A stretch of 64,000 bases of DNA from Vibrio gallicus (GTDB taxonomy: Bacteria; Pseudomonadota; Gammaproteobacteria; Enterobacterales; Vibrionaceae). The DNA is taken from contig NZ_AP024872.1 of the NCBI RefSeq assembly GCF_024346875.1, positions 925,995 to 989,994 on the forward strand, given 5' to 3'. The notes under the pieces are model-generated. The model was not told the origin of the DNA. It saw nothing but the letters and a program-made list of their open reading frames with translations, and did not search any database. Position numbers and translations under genes: made by a program. Positions within the stretch are counted from its first letter, which is position 1; each line of letters begins with the position of its first letter. Of the stretch, positions 45,103 through 54,994 are shown in pieces.

Positions 45103-48100
45103 TTATGTATCCAAAAGTGCTGATTGATGGTTTGTCATGTCAGCACTAGGCTGCAGGTGACGTTCACGACACATATGATTGGTAAATCGATATAGGTAAT
45201 TCGGACCACCCGCCTTTGGACCTGTTCCAGAAAGCCCTTGCCCGCCAAAAGGTTGCACTCCAACCACAGCACCAACTTGGTCGCGGTTTATATAACAGTT
45301 TCCGACTCTCGCATTTTGCTCTATCCAGCGATACGTAGTCTCATTACGTGAGTGGATACCCATAGTTAAACCAAATCCCGTAGCATTGATAGTTTCCACA
45401 ACCGATGCCAGCTCGTTGGCCTTAAAGGTAACGATATGCAAAATAGGACCAAATTGTTCCTCTTTCAGAACAGAGATATCACTAATTTCAATAGCTGTCG
45501 GCGCAACAAAAGTGCCGTGCTCACACTCATCAGGTAACTCGACTTCGGCAAGAATCTGCTGGGTTTGACGCATATTCTCGATATGCTGCAATAGCTTTGA
45601 TTTGGCGTTGAGATCAATAACCGGCCCCACATCGGTACAGTGCAGATAAGGTGTTCCAACACGTAACTGTTGCATTGCACCTTTTATCAGGGAGGTAATA
45701 CGCGGAGCAATATCCTGCTGTACAAACAGAACTCGTAGCGCAGAGCAGCGCTGCCCAGCGGAAGCAAACGCACTTCGAACCACATCACGCACGACTTGTT
45801 CTGGCAAGGCTGTCGAATCTACAATCATCGCATTTTGACCACCGGTTTCTGCGATAAACGGCACTGGCTCACAGTCGCGTTCAGCCAATGCTTGGTTAAT
45901 TCGTTGTGCGGTGGCGGTAGATCCGGTAAAAGCGACGCCGGCGATTGCTTTATGGCCTGTAAGAGCCGAACCTATTTCAGCCCCAGCACCTGTCAGTAAC
46001 TGGATGACATCTTTAGGCAATCCCGACTCAAGCATCAATTCAACCGCTCTCACCGCAATTAAGCTAGTCTGTTCGGCAGGTTTTGCGACTACCGTATTTC
46101 CCGCCACAAGTGCGGCTGAGATCTGACCGAGGAAAATCGCTAATGGAAAATTCCAAGGGCTAATACAAACAAACACACCTCGCCCCGTGCGCTCACACCA
46201 TTGCAGGTTACCATCAAAATCTTTGATTGATTCAGGGCCAAGTAAAGCCGCATTGTCAGCATAGTAACGACAGAAATCGACCGCTTCACGTACCTCATCA
46301 ATACTGTCGTGAATGGTTTTTCCCGCCTCCATGTGGCAAAGAGCCACTAACTCTGCAAGATTGGCTTCCAGCTTGTCCGCCAATACTCGGAGATACGCAG
46401 AGCGCTTTGAAATTGGTGTGCGTTGCCACTTATCAACACCAGATTGTGCGACAGCGATAGCATCGGAAACATGATCAAGAGAAGCAAACGTGATCTCACC
46501 AACTTTAACACTGTGATCAAACGGCGTAACAACGCTTTTAGCCTTGATCATGCTTTCGGTTTTTATGTCCCCATCTATGATTGGGCCACCGATCCAGGCT
46601 TTATTTAGAAAAGATTCTACCTGCGATTCAAAGGGGGATGCCTCACTGTGGATATCAATATTGATGCCAAGGGAGTTTTTACGATCACCAAAGATCTCAG
46701 TTGGTAAAGGGATACTGGTATTGTTTAAGCTATGATTAGAAAGTAGGGTATCAACTGGGTGCTGCGTTAATGACTCAACCGGACAACTCGCATCCACTAA
46801 GCGATGGACGAAGGAGCTGTTGGCACCATTTTCTAACAAGCGACGCACCAAATACGGTAGCAGATCTTTATGGCTTCCAACCGGAGCATAGATCCGAACT
46901 GTTTGACCGTACTTATCCATTACATGATGATAAAGAGACTCCCCCATCCCATGTAATCTCTGAAACTCATAGTCACGATGCTCTGCCATCTCTCCGATAG
47001 CTGTTACGGTATGCGCGTTATGGCTGGCAAATTGAGGATATATATTGCCTCTAACACCCTCACTAAGCAAAAAGCGAGCACAGGCTAGATACGATGTATC
47101 TGTAGCTTCTTTGCGAGTAAATACTGGGTAATTGCTATAACCTGCCTGTTGTGACCATTTAATTTCGCTATCCCAGTAAGCTCCTTTCACCAGGCGCAAT
47201 GGGATCATATCTCCCTGCTCACGGGCAAGGGCGTTGATCCAAACCAACACCGGAAGACAGCGCTTAGAATAAGCTTGGATCACAAGCCCAAACTTTCCCC
47301 AACCTTGAACAAGTTCACTGCAATAGACTTTCTCAAAAAGCGCCAAGGAAAGCTCTAATCTATCAGCTTCTTCAGCGTCAATGGTAATTGCGACATCTAA
47401 TTCAACAGCGCGCTTGAGAAGCTGCATCAATACATCATACAACTCATCCATCACGCGATCTTTATTGGCAACCTCATATCTAGGGTGCAGAGCAGATAGT
47501 TTAATGGAGACAGATGGCGCAGCCGAAGAATCCTTACCAACGCTATGTTGACCAACAGATTCAATCGCACACAGATAATCTTTAAAATATTTATGGGCGT
47601 CAGAGGTAGTTAATGCGGCCTCTCCTAGCATATCAAAAGAATGGGTGAAGCCTTTCTTACGCAAGGACGCTCCGTTTTTTTGCGCCTCAACAATATTGCG
47701 TCCCAACACAAACTGATGCCCCATAATCTTCATTGCTTGGTGCATCGCATTGCGCACAACCGGCTCAGACATCTTATTTACTAGCTTAGAAATGGCTGAG
47801 CTAGGGCTAGTCTTATCTACATCATTAACTCCAACCACTTTACCTGTCAGCATTAACCCCCACGTCGAGGCATTTACAAACACAGAGTCAGATTGGCTAA
47901 GGTGAGATTTCCAATCCGCTACGGTTAATTTATCTTTGATTAAGGCATCGGCCGTTTGTTTATCGGGAATTCGCATCAGTGCCTCAGCAAGACACATCAA
48001 CAAGATCCCCTCTTGAGTATCTAAACTGTATTCCAGTAATAAGGCATCAATCATCTGGATCGATCGTTTATCCGCTCGAATAGCCTCAATCAACTTAGTG

Positions 48101-48270
48101 GTTTGTCGCTCAATTCGCAGCTTTTCATCTGCAGTCGGAGTAGCAATAGGTAAAAGTTCTGTTAGCCATGCCGATTCATCCACCATATACATTAAGGAGA
48201 TCTCAGCCCACAAAGTCTTTCTGGGCTGATTAATAAACTCGGGGTCGAAAACTCTAGACGCTTTAAACAT
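45103..48270 (-). CDS. putA: Bifunctional proline dehydrogenase / P5C dehydrogenase
   Basis: A 1055-residue bifunctional enzyme oxidising proline to glutamate: an FAD proline dehydrogenase (about 170-490, with ITIDAEEADRLELSL, RLVKGAYWDSEIKWSQ and RRLLENGANSSFVHR) and an NAD-dependent P5C dehydrogenase (about 540-1020, with SPWNFPLAIFLGQISAALVAGN and the catalytic Cys near 843 in AGQRCSALRVLF). No N-terminal ribbon-helix-helix DNA-binding domain is visible, so it should not repress its own gene as E. coli PutA does. I chose the ATG at 48270, preceded by AGAGGTGGATCA, over a start 36 codons upstream with no such site. Confidence 0.93.
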   Translation of the reverse strand: MFKASRVFDPEFINQPRKTLWAEISLMYMVDESAWLTELLPIATPTADEKLRIERQTTKLIEAIRADKRSIQMIDALLLEYSLDTQEGILLMCLAEALMRIPDKQTADALIKDKLTVADWKSHLSQSDSVFVNASTWGLMLTGKVVGVNDVDKTSPSSAISKLVNKMSEPVVRNAMHQAMKIMGHQFVLGRNIVEAQKNGASLRKKGFTHSFDMLGEAALTTSDAHKYFKDYLCAIESVGQHSVGKDSSAAPSVSIKLSALHPRYEVANKDRVMDELYDVLMQLLKRAVELDVAITIDAEEADRLELSLALFEKVYCSELVQGWGKFGLVIQAYSKRCLPVLVWINALAREQGDMIPLRLVKGAYWDSEIKWSQQAGYSNYPVFTRKEATDTSYLACARFLLSEGVRGNIYPQFASHNAHTVTAIGEMAEHRDYEFQRLHGMGESLYHHVMDKYGQTVRIYAPVGSHKDLLPYLVRRLLENGANSSFVHRLVDASCPVESLTQHPVDTLLSNHSLNNTSIPLPTEIFGDRKNSLGINIDIHSEASPFESQVESFLNKAWIGGPIIDGDIKTESMIKAKSVVTPFDHSVKVGEITFASLDHVSDAIAVAQSGVDKWQRTPISKRSAYLRVLADKLEANLAELVALCHMEAGKTIHDSIDEVREAVDFCRYYADNAALLGPESIKDFDGNLQWCERTGRGVFVCISPWNFPLAIFLGQISAALVAGNTVVAKPAEQTSLIAVRAVELMLESGLPKDVIQLLTGAGAEIGSALTGHKAIAGVAFTGSTATAQRINQALAERDCEPVPFIAETGGQNAMIVDSTALPEQVVRDVVRSAFASAGQRCSALRVLFVQQDIAPRITSLIKGAMQQLRVGTPYLHCTDVGPVIDLNAKSKLLQHIENMRQTQQILAEVELPDECEHGTFVAPTAIEISDISVLKEEQFGPILHIVTFKANELASVVETINATGFGLTMGIHSRNETTYRWIEQNARVGNCYINRDQVGAVVGVQPFGGQGLSGTGPKAGGPNYLYRFTNHMCRERHLQPSADMTNHQSALLDT

Positions 48271-48502
48271 TGATCCACCTCTTAAAAAGCCACTCACCTT
48301 GACAAAAAACCAGTTATTGTCTACGCGATATTGAACAAAAGTTGGCCTCATCCTACCTAGGCAATTGTTGTAGATCAAAGAATATGGATTTCCAATTTAG
48401 AGAAGTGTGATTACGGTTCATTAACAAATCATTTTGCAGTAATTAACATGTGCGCAGGGGAACTTTACATCGATTATAACAATCTATACACTCCCTACCG
48501 CT

Positions 48503-48695
48503 GGTGTCTCAAACCTTCCCTTCAAGGGTTTTGGTTTCAGACTTAAAAGGGAATTTGGTGTGAATCCAAAACTGACGCGCAGCGGTATTTGAGAACAAAC
48601 GTCTATGGCTATGCCACACACTGCAATACGTGGGAAGTGAGACGCAAGGTTGTAGATTAACTACAGAGCTCATAAGTCCGAATACCTGCCAGTAA
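48503..48695 (+). ncRNA. Cobalamin riboswitch controlling btuB
   Basis: The 5' leader of btuB holds the conserved blocks of the cobalamin riboswitch. The GGGAA..GGTGTGAATCC motif is at about 48549-48567, followed by aaaACTGacGCGCAGCGGT. The acgtgggaagtgagacgcaaggt P7-P8 region is near 48628-48652, and the 3' box agtccgaatacctgccagt at 48674-48693. It ends about 52 bp before the btuB ATG, the usual place for control of translation initiation by adenosylcobalamin. No other gene lies between putA and btuB. Confidence 0.92.
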
Positions 48696-48747
48696 CAAAG
48701 AACGCAAATATAAGCGTTTTATTTACTACGCGTATTAGGAATACATA

Positions 48748-50592
48748 ATGAAAAAAACAATTTTAGCTACAGCCATTGTTGCGCTGTACGCTCCCTCTCT
48801 TTTTGCCCAAGAAGTTGACTCAACAAACGTTGATGAAACTATGGTAATTACCGCTAACCGCTTTGAACCAACACAAACCTCAGCTCTTGCCTCTATTAGC
48901 GTGGTTGAACGCGATCAGATCGAAAAGCTACAAGCAGATAGTGCATTTGACGTATTAAAAACACTACCTGGTGTTGAGGTGCGTAGCCAAGGAACCAAGG
49001 CAGGTGCGAGCAGCATCTTCATCCGTGGCGCAAACAGCAACCAAACCCTTATTCTTTTAGATGGCGTCCGACTAAACACTGCAGCATCGAGTCGTTACAG
49101 CACTCTTGGCTTAATACCAGCCTTTGCAATTGAGCGTATTGAGGTTATTCGTGGTCCACGCGCAGCCGTTTATGGTGCCGATGCTATCGGTGGCGTTATC
49201 AGCATCACTACCAAGCCTCAAGAAAGCTCAGTACATGAAGTCACCCTCAACGGTGGTTCAAATAATTACCACCAAGAAGGCTGGCGCTCTTCAGGTGCAC
49301 TTTCAGATACTGCGCAAGGTCATATCTTAGTCAGCAATGAAGGCAGCAAAGGCTACAACATCTCTAGCGATCCAAATGGTCAAGACTTTGGTTATAAATC
49401 CCAATTCGTTAGCGGTGGTTTTAACAAACAACTTAGCGACAACTGGAACGCAGGCTTCAACGGTGTTTGGCAACAACTTGAAAACCAGTATGTTGGAACA
49501 ACCCCTGCCGATACCGCTAAGCTTCAAGAAACCGATGCTTACAACCTTGCTGCTAATCTAGATTACACCCGAGACACCTATAACTCTTCTCTACAAGTAA
49601 GCTTTGCTAATGAAGATCAAGCCGATGGTCTAGATCAAAAAAATGCACAGAAGGATTATATCGAGTCTAAGCGTACCTCAGTACTTTGGGTAAACCATTA
49701 TTCTGGAATCGAGGGAACCGATATTATCGCTGGGGTAGATTACAGTTATGAGCAGGCTGAAAAACCTGCTGCTACAACAGATTTTGATAAAAATAGCCGT
49801 AACAATGCCGCGGTATTTACAGGTGCAAGCATAAACCTTAACCCTGTAACCCTTGAAGCAAATGTGCGACATGATGAAAATAGCATCTATGGTGGCAATA
49901 CTACATGGGGTGCTGGTGCTGGTTGGTTCATTATTGACTCGCTACAGTTAACCACTAATTACGGCACCTCTTTTAAAGCGCCAAGCTTTACTGACCTTTA
50001 TGGTCCATTTGGTGGCAACAAAGACCTTAAAGCTGAAGAAGCAAAGTCATTTGAAGTTGGGCTAAATGGCTACCATTCTTGGGCAAATTGGAGCTTGGTT
50101 GCCTATAAAAATGATATCGACAACCTAATCACTTGGGTTTCTCAACCAACAGCAAGTAACCCGTGGAATGGCAGTTTAGAGAATATCAATAAAGCGCAAA
50201 TTAAGGGTATTGAACTGACCGTTGATTTCGCGACCGGGCCAATTAACCACACCTTGGTTGGGGACTGGAAAGATACCGAAGATAAATCAACTGGTGAGCA
50301 GTTGCTTCGCCGCGCTAAACAAAACTACAAATGGATCGTCGACTATAGCTATCAAGCTCTCGACCTGTCTGTATCTACTATATACGTAGGTAAACGTGCT
50401 GACTTTAGCAAGACACTCGATAGCTACATTACTCTAGACTTCGCCACTAAGTACGGTATTACCGATAACCTAGATGCTAAGTTTAAGATCAATAACCTTC
50501 TTGACGAAGACTACGATATTGCCGATGGTGGCACATACAATTGGGTTGGCCAAGAGCGTAGCTACTATGCTGGTCTAGATTACCGCTTCTAA
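48748..50592 (+). CDS. btuB: TonB-dependent vitamin B12 receptor
   Basis: A 614-residue outer-membrane receptor matching BtuB in length (about 600-615). It has a signal peptide (cleavage near SLFAQ), a TonB box DETMVITANRF (about 28-38), a plug domain with LKTLPGVEVRSQGTKAGASSIFIRGANSNQTLILLDGVRLN and IERIEVIRGPRAAVYGADAIGGVI, and a 22-strand barrel ending in YYAGLDYRF with a terminal Phe. The cobalamin riboswitch directly upstream confirms the substrate class. A terminator follows at 50617-50644. Confidence 0.92.
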   Translation: MKKTILATAIVALYAPSLFAQEVDSTNVDETMVITANRFEPTQTSALASISVVERDQIEKLQADSAFDVLKTLPGVEVRSQGTKAGASSIFIRGANSNQTLILLDGVRLNTAASSRYSTLGLIPAFAIERIEVIRGPRAAVYGADAIGGVISITTKPQESSVHEVTLNGGSNNYHQEGWRSSGALSDTAQGHILVSNEGSKGYNISSDPNGQDFGYKSQFVSGGFNKQLSDNWNAGFNGVWQQLENQYVGTTPADTAKLQETDAYNLAANLDYTRDTYNSSLQVSFANEDQADGLDQKNAQKDYIESKRTSVLWVNHYSGIEGTDIIAGVDYSYEQAEKPAATTDFDKNSRNNAAVFTGASINLNPVTLEANVRHDENSIYGGNTTWGAGAGWFIIDSLQLTTNYGTSFKAPSFTDLYGPFGGNKDLKAEEAKSFEVGLNGYHSWANWSLVAYKNDIDNLITWVSQPTASNPWNGSLENINKAQIKGIELTVDFATGPINHTLVGDWKDTEDKSTGEQLLRRAKQNYKWIVDYSYQALDLSVSTIYVGKRADFSKTLDSYITLDFATKYGITDNLDAKFKINNLLDEDYDIADGGTYNWVGQERSYYAGLDYRF

Positions 50593-50616
50593 GCGAAACC
50601 TATTATACAATCTCAA

Positions 50617-50645
50617 GCCTCAGCCTCGGTTGAGGCATTTTTTGC
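50617..50645 (+). terminator. Rho-independent terminator after btuB
   Basis: Stem gcctca/tgaggc with loop gcctcggt, then ATTTTTTGC. It begins 24 bp after the btuB stop codon. Confidence 0.75.
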
Positions 50646-50691
50646 AAAAAATAATATAATCAAAGCAACACTTTCTTATTTTGAGCAATAA

Positions 50692-51576
50692 ATGTTACTG
50701 ACTCGTTCTGATGATCTTCAAATTCTACTCGCCGTCGTAGATAGTGGTAGCTTCTCTGGAGCCGCGGATACATTAAATATCCAAGTAGCTAAGGTCTCTA
50801 GATCGGTAAGGAAGATCGAAACCCAACTCAAGGTTACATTACTTAATCGCACCACTCGTCGCATAGAATTAACCGATGAAGGCCGGCAATTTATTGAAGC
50901 AATTAGAAACGGCCTGCAGGTTATTCAACAAGCTGAAGAAGAAGTGATTACCCGAGGAGAACTCCCCAAAGGACACCTGCGTGTTGATGCGGCAAGCCCG
51001 TTCGTATTCCATCAATTAGTTCCCTTAGTAGCCGAGTTTAAACAAGCCTATCCGGATATTGACCTTGAGATAACCTCCAATGAAGGCATTGTTGACCTCA
51101 TTGAAAAAAGAACAGATATCGCGATTAGAATCGGTAAACTTGAAGACTCAACCCTTCATGCCAAGCCTTTAGGTAAGAGCCATTTATACATAGTAGCCTC
51201 ACCAAAGTATTTAGAATTACGTGGTACTCCAACCGCTCCTCAGCAGCTACAACAACATGACCTAATTGGCTTTTCTGGCATTAAAGCACTAAATAAGTGG
51301 CCATTTATCGGCGAAAACACCATTACGCCACATATGAGTTCAAGTAATGGCGAAACCGTACGCCAACTAACAATTGAAGGGAATGGAATTGCCTGCTTAT
51401 CAGGATTCATGATCAAAAAAGACCTTGAGCAAGGCCGATTGGTCGCTCTATTAGAGGAGCATAAACTAACCAATACCGGACGTGAGTTAGTTAACGCCGT
51501 CTACTACCGCTCTGCATCCCCCGCCAAAAAGCTCACCGCCTTTATCGAGTTCATACAACCAAGGTTGAATTTATAG
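50692..51576 (+). CDS. LysR family transcriptional regulator
   Basis: A 294-residue LysR regulator with an N-terminal HTH (SFSGAADTLNIQVAKVSRSVRKIETQLKVTLLNRTTRRIELTDEG, about 18-62) and a C-terminal effector domain. GHLRVDAASPFVFHQLVPLVAEFKQAYPDIDLE marks the start of the effector domain. It is close to the DhcR/AaeR-type group. It stands alone downstream of btuB, separated by a terminator; no divergent target gene is present, so its target is unknown. Confidence 0.83.
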   Translation: MLLTRSDDLQILLAVVDSGSFSGAADTLNIQVAKVSRSVRKIETQLKVTLLNRTTRRIELTDEGRQFIEAIRNGLQVIQQAEEEVITRGELPKGHLRVDAASPFVFHQLVPLVAEFKQAYPDIDLEITSNEGIVDLIEKRTDIAIRIGKLEDSTLHAKPLGKSHLYIVASPKYLELRGTPTAPQQLQQHDLIGFSGIKALNKWPFIGENTITPHMSSSNGETVRQLTIEGNGIACLSGFMIKKDLEQGRLVALLEEHKLTNTGRELVNAVYYRSASPAKKLTAFIEFIQPRLNL

Positions 51577-51593
51577 GGAGAACAAAAGCGACG

Positions 51594-52615
51594 AGTTGAG
51601 AAGCAGCTCAAGCACAGTACATAGACTAAAGCAAACACCGAGCAACTACAGATGCCGGCCTAAAACACCACCGGCATGACGCAGTTGAGTGTGGCGCTAC
51701 ATCGACTCATCGAAACATCGATTCCCACGTCCTCCCCGCGCAGGCGGGGATCTGTAAACACTCGGTCTCAAGCACAGCACACAGATCAAAACAAACACCG
51801 AGCAACCACAGATGCCGGCTCAAAACACCACCGGCATGACGAAATTGAGTGTGGAGCTACATCGATACACCGATTCCGCCTCCCACGTCCTCCCCGCGCA
51901 GGCGGGGATCTGTAGACACTCGGTCTCAAGCAAAGCACACCGACCAAAACAAATACCGAACAACCACAGATGCCGGCTCAAAACACCACCGGCATGACGA
52001 GATTGAGTGTGGAGCTACATCGACTCATCGACTCATCGAAACATCGATTCCCGCCTCCCACGTCTTCCCCGCGCAGGCGGGGATCTGTAGACACACGGTC
52101 TCAAGCACAGCACACCAACCAAAACAAACACCGAGCAACCACAGATGCCGGCTCAAAACACCACCGGCATGACGAGATTGAGTGTGGAGCTACATCGAAA
52201 CATCGATACACCGATTCACCACCACACCGATTCCAGCAACCACGTCCTCCCCGCGCAGGCGGGGATCTGTAGACACTCAGTCTCAAGCACAGCACACCAA
52301 CCAAAACAAACACCGAGCAACCACAGATGCCGGCTCAAAACACCACCGGCATGACGCAGTTGAGTGTGGCGCTACATCGACCCACCGATACACCGATTCA
52401 CCACCACACCGATTCCAGCAACCACGTCCTCCCCGCGCAGGCGGGGATCTGTAAACACTCGGTCTCAAGCAAAGCACACCGACCAAAACAAACACCGAGC
52501 AACCACAGATGCCGGCTCAAAACACCACCGGCATGACGGCAAGTGAAGTGAGGAGCACTTCCAACCATCGATTCACCGACCCATCAATACACAGACTCAC
52601 CACCACACCAATTCC
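51594..52615. repeat. Tandem array of about six structured repeat units (REP/BIME-like)
   Basis: Hairpin A (gatgccggc[ct][ct]aaaacaccaccggcatgacg) occurs near 51651, 51811, 51969, 52144, 52326 and 52508, spaced 158-182 bp. Hairpin B (tccccgcgcaggcggggatctgta) occurs between them, near 51732, 51891, 52065, 52248 and 52430. Within each unit ATCTGT..CTCGGT at the end of B is complementary to ACCGAG..ACAGAT before A, across about 35 bp, so a large cruciform or RNA arm can form. It fills the space between convergent lysR and pdxH. Open frames through it are repeat translations with no gene features. Confidence 0.85.
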
Positions 52616-52619
52616 GCCC

Positions 52620-53255
52620 CTACGGCGCTAACCTCTCAATATCCCAACCTTCATCGCCTCGGCTATAAATGAATCGGTCATGGAGGCGGTTTTCGCCACC
52701 TTGCCAAAACTCCACTGAATCAAACTCGACTCTAAAACCACCCCAAAATGTTGGCATTGGGATTTCACCCTTAGCAAACTTTTGTTTTAATTCAAGAAAC
52801 TTACCTTCAAGTACACCACGCGCAGAGATTCGCGAACTTTGTCGGCTTGCTATCGCGGCCAATTGACTCTCTTTTGGACGAGAGGTGAAGTACTTAAAGT
52901 TTTCTGCAGCGGTCAGTTTTTTAGCCACACCTGTAACATGGACTTGGCGCTCTAGTGGATGCCAAGGAAAATGCAGACTAATACGGTTATTGTCCTGCAA
53001 ATGTTGCGCCTTACGACTACCTAGATTGGTGTAGAAAATAAATCCGTGTTCATCGACGCCTTTTAACAATACTATGCGTTGAAATGGCTGTCCGTTTTCA
53101 TCTACCGTCGCCACTGTCATTGCCGTTGGGTCAGTAAGCTGCGCTTCAATCGCTTGTTCGAGCCAGAAGTTAAACTGTTCAACTGGTGATACTTTTAAAT
53201 CTGCGCGACGCAATCCACCTTGGGTGTAATCTCGACGTATGTCCGTGAGCTTCAT
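52620..53255 (-). CDS. pdxH: Pyridoxamine/pyridoxine 5'-phosphate oxidase
   Basis: A 211-residue FMN enzyme that makes pyridoxal 5'-phosphate. Family motifs are present: [43 protein letters not shown] with FMN-binding Arg/Lys, [17 protein letters not shown] segment ([21 protein letters not shown]), [17 protein letters not shown], and the C-terminal [28 protein letters not shown]...WDIERLAP. Length and C-terminus match E. coli PdxH (218 residues). The stop codon directly abuts the repeat array. Confidence 0.95.
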   Translation of the reverse strand: MKLTDIRRDYTQGGLRRADLKVSPVEQFNFWLEQAIEAQLTDPTAMTVATVDENGQPFQRIVLLKGVDEHGFIFYTNLGSRKAQHLQDNNRISLHFPWHPLERQVHVTGVAKKLTAAENFKYFTSRPKESQLAAIASRQSSRISARGVLEGKFLELKQKFAKGEIPMPTFWGGFRVEFDSVEFWQGGENRLHDRFIYSRGDEGWDIERLAP

Positions 53256-53432
53256 AACTCATACCTTTAAACTATTGTTTACTCTAAATTTTGCTCGTCT
53301 AAATCCAATAAGACAAGCAAACAATTAAAACCTTGAAGGTTTATGTCGCATGTGTAAATAAACCTCATCCAAAACATACAATTACTTAACATTTGATATG
53401 GATAATAATAGTATGAGAGGTACAGTCGCAGT

Positions 53433-54899
53433 ATGGATATTGCGACAAATAATAGTGAACCTAACCCGTTCCCCCCTTCTACTACTCTTTGTGCAAATGG
53501 ATGGCCTATGAGTCAAGAGAAACTAAATAAACTCGGTAGAACAGAGCTAGAGTATGTCGATGACAAGACCGCAGCCCTACTACTTAACACTCCCTCCAAC
53601 GCCAGACTTTTACTGTGGTTAATTCTCCTGTTTTTCCTAGCCGCTATCGGTTGGGCCTATTGGGCAAAAATAGATAAAGTTACAGTTGGAAATGGCAAGG
53701 TGATCCCATCAAGCCAGTTGCAAGTGGTGCAAAATCTAGAAGGTGGCTTGGTAAAAGAGATCCTAATACGTGAAGGTGAGCAAGTTACTAAAGGCCAACA
53801 GTTACTATTAATCGATGATACTCGCTTTAAGTCCGACTTTATGGAACGAGAGCAGCAGGTCTACAACCTAACGGCCAAGGTGCTACAACTTACCGCCTCG
53901 GTCGCAAGCGTTAGTGTCACTGAAGGTGTAACGATTAATAACTGGCGATCCAGTGTCAGTATTGATTTTGACAAACTGGCTTACCCGGTACGGTTTGAAC
54001 AAGAACAGCCTAAATTGGCTTCACGCCAACGCTCTGAATATAGGCAAGATCTTAATAATCTGCGCAACCAACTTCGGGTTTTGGACCAGCAAGTTGAGCA
54101 AAAAATTCAGGACCTAAATGAGGTTAAAGGCCGAGTTAACAACCTAAGAAAAGGCTATAACTTTGCCAAGGAAGAATATGAGCTGATGGAGCCCTTAGCT
54201 GAAGAAGGCATCGTCCCTCAGATAGAATTTATTAAGCTGCAACGACAAGTTAATGATACAAAAAGAGAGCTTGATTCCGCACGTGGCAGGATCCCTGTAT
54301 TAGATGCCGCTATCAGAGAAACCTTATTAGGACGAATTGATGCGGCTCTAGATTTTCGATCTGAGCAGCAAGAAAAACTAAACCAAAGCCAAGATGAACT
54401 ATCAGCACTAACCCAAGGACGAGTAGGTCTGGAGGATAGAGTAACCCGCACCATAGTTACCTCCCCGGTTACCGGAACCATAAAAAAACTGTACACCAAT
54501 ACAGTTGGCGGCGTCATCCAACCAGGGATGGATTTAGTCGAAATAGTACCCACAGAAGATACGCTATTAGTCGAAGCAGAGATCGCCCCCCAAGATATTG
54601 CCTTTCTTCGCCCCGGATTACCTGCTGTGGTTAAATTTAGTGCTTATGATTTTACCAAGTACGGCGGTTTAACCGGAACCCTAGAACATATAAGTGCCGA
54701 TACCATTCAAGATGAAGAAGGCAATAGCTTCTATCAAGTCCGAGTTCGTACCAACCAAACTGGGTTTGGCTCCAACGGTGAACTGCCGATAATTCCTGGC
54801 ATGACCGCCTCTGTGGATATCATTACGGGTAAGCGCACGGTGTTGGATTACTTACTCAAACCGGTATTAAGTGCCAAAGGCCAAGCTCTCAGAGAATAG
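53433..54899 (+). CDS. HlyD/LapC family type I secretion membrane fusion protein
   Basis: A 488-residue periplasmic adaptor. A cytoplasmic N-terminal stretch of about 65 residues is followed by one membrane helix (about 66-84, LLLWLILLFFLAAIGWAYW), a biotinyl-lipoyl-like hairpin domain (KVIPSSQLQVVQNLEGGLVKEILIREGEQVTKGQQLLLIDD), a long coiled-coil (about 180-330), and the beta-barrel C-terminus (IAPQDIAFLRPGLPAVVKFSAYDFTKYGGLTGTL). It bridges the inner-membrane ATPase to a TolC-type outer-membrane channel. The ATPase gene follows by 95 bp. An internal ATG (53508, MSQEKLNKL) is an alternative start. No TolC-like gene or secreted substrate is in the window. Confidence 0.87.
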   Translation: MDIATNNSEPNPFPPSTTLCANGWPMSQEKLNKLGRTELEYVDDKTAALLLNTPSNARLLLWLILLFFLAAIGWAYWAKIDKVTVGNGKVIPSSQLQVVQNLEGGLVKEILIREGEQVTKGQQLLLIDDTRFKSDFMEREQQVYNLTAKVLQLTASVASVSVTEGVTINNWRSSVSIDFDKLAYPVRFEQEQPKLASRQRSEYRQDLNNLRNQLRVLDQQVEQKIQDLNEVKGRVNNLRKGYNFAKEEYELMEPLAEEGIVPQIEFIKLQRQVNDTKRELDSARGRIPVLDAAIRETLLGRIDAALDFRSEQQEKLNQSQDELSALTQGRVGLEDRVTRTIVTSPVTGTIKKLYTNTVGGVIQPGMDLVEIVPTEDTLLVEAEIAPQDIAFLRPGLPAVVKFSAYDFTKYGGLTGTLEHISADTIQDEEGNSFYQVRVRTNQTGFGSNGELPIIPGMTASVDIITGKRTVLDYLLKPVLSAKGQALRE

Positions 54900-54994
54900 G
54901 CGTGTCGTTAATCACTTGTTGAAAGCATGATCAAGACAAACAAACATAACGCCTCGCGTACTACAGGAGGCAACGATGCTAAGGATAGCAACGC

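Noticed and set aside
51594..52615. Regularly spaced repeats as a CRISPR array
   Set aside because: Period is 158-182 bp, the repeated part covers nearly the whole unit, spacers are themselves repeated, and no cas genes are present.
51594..52615. Superintegron attC (VCR) array
   Set aside because: VCRs flank cassette genes and carry core sites such as GTTRRRY/RYYYAAC; here no cassette genes and no such core sites are visible, and the repeats are two REP-like hairpins.
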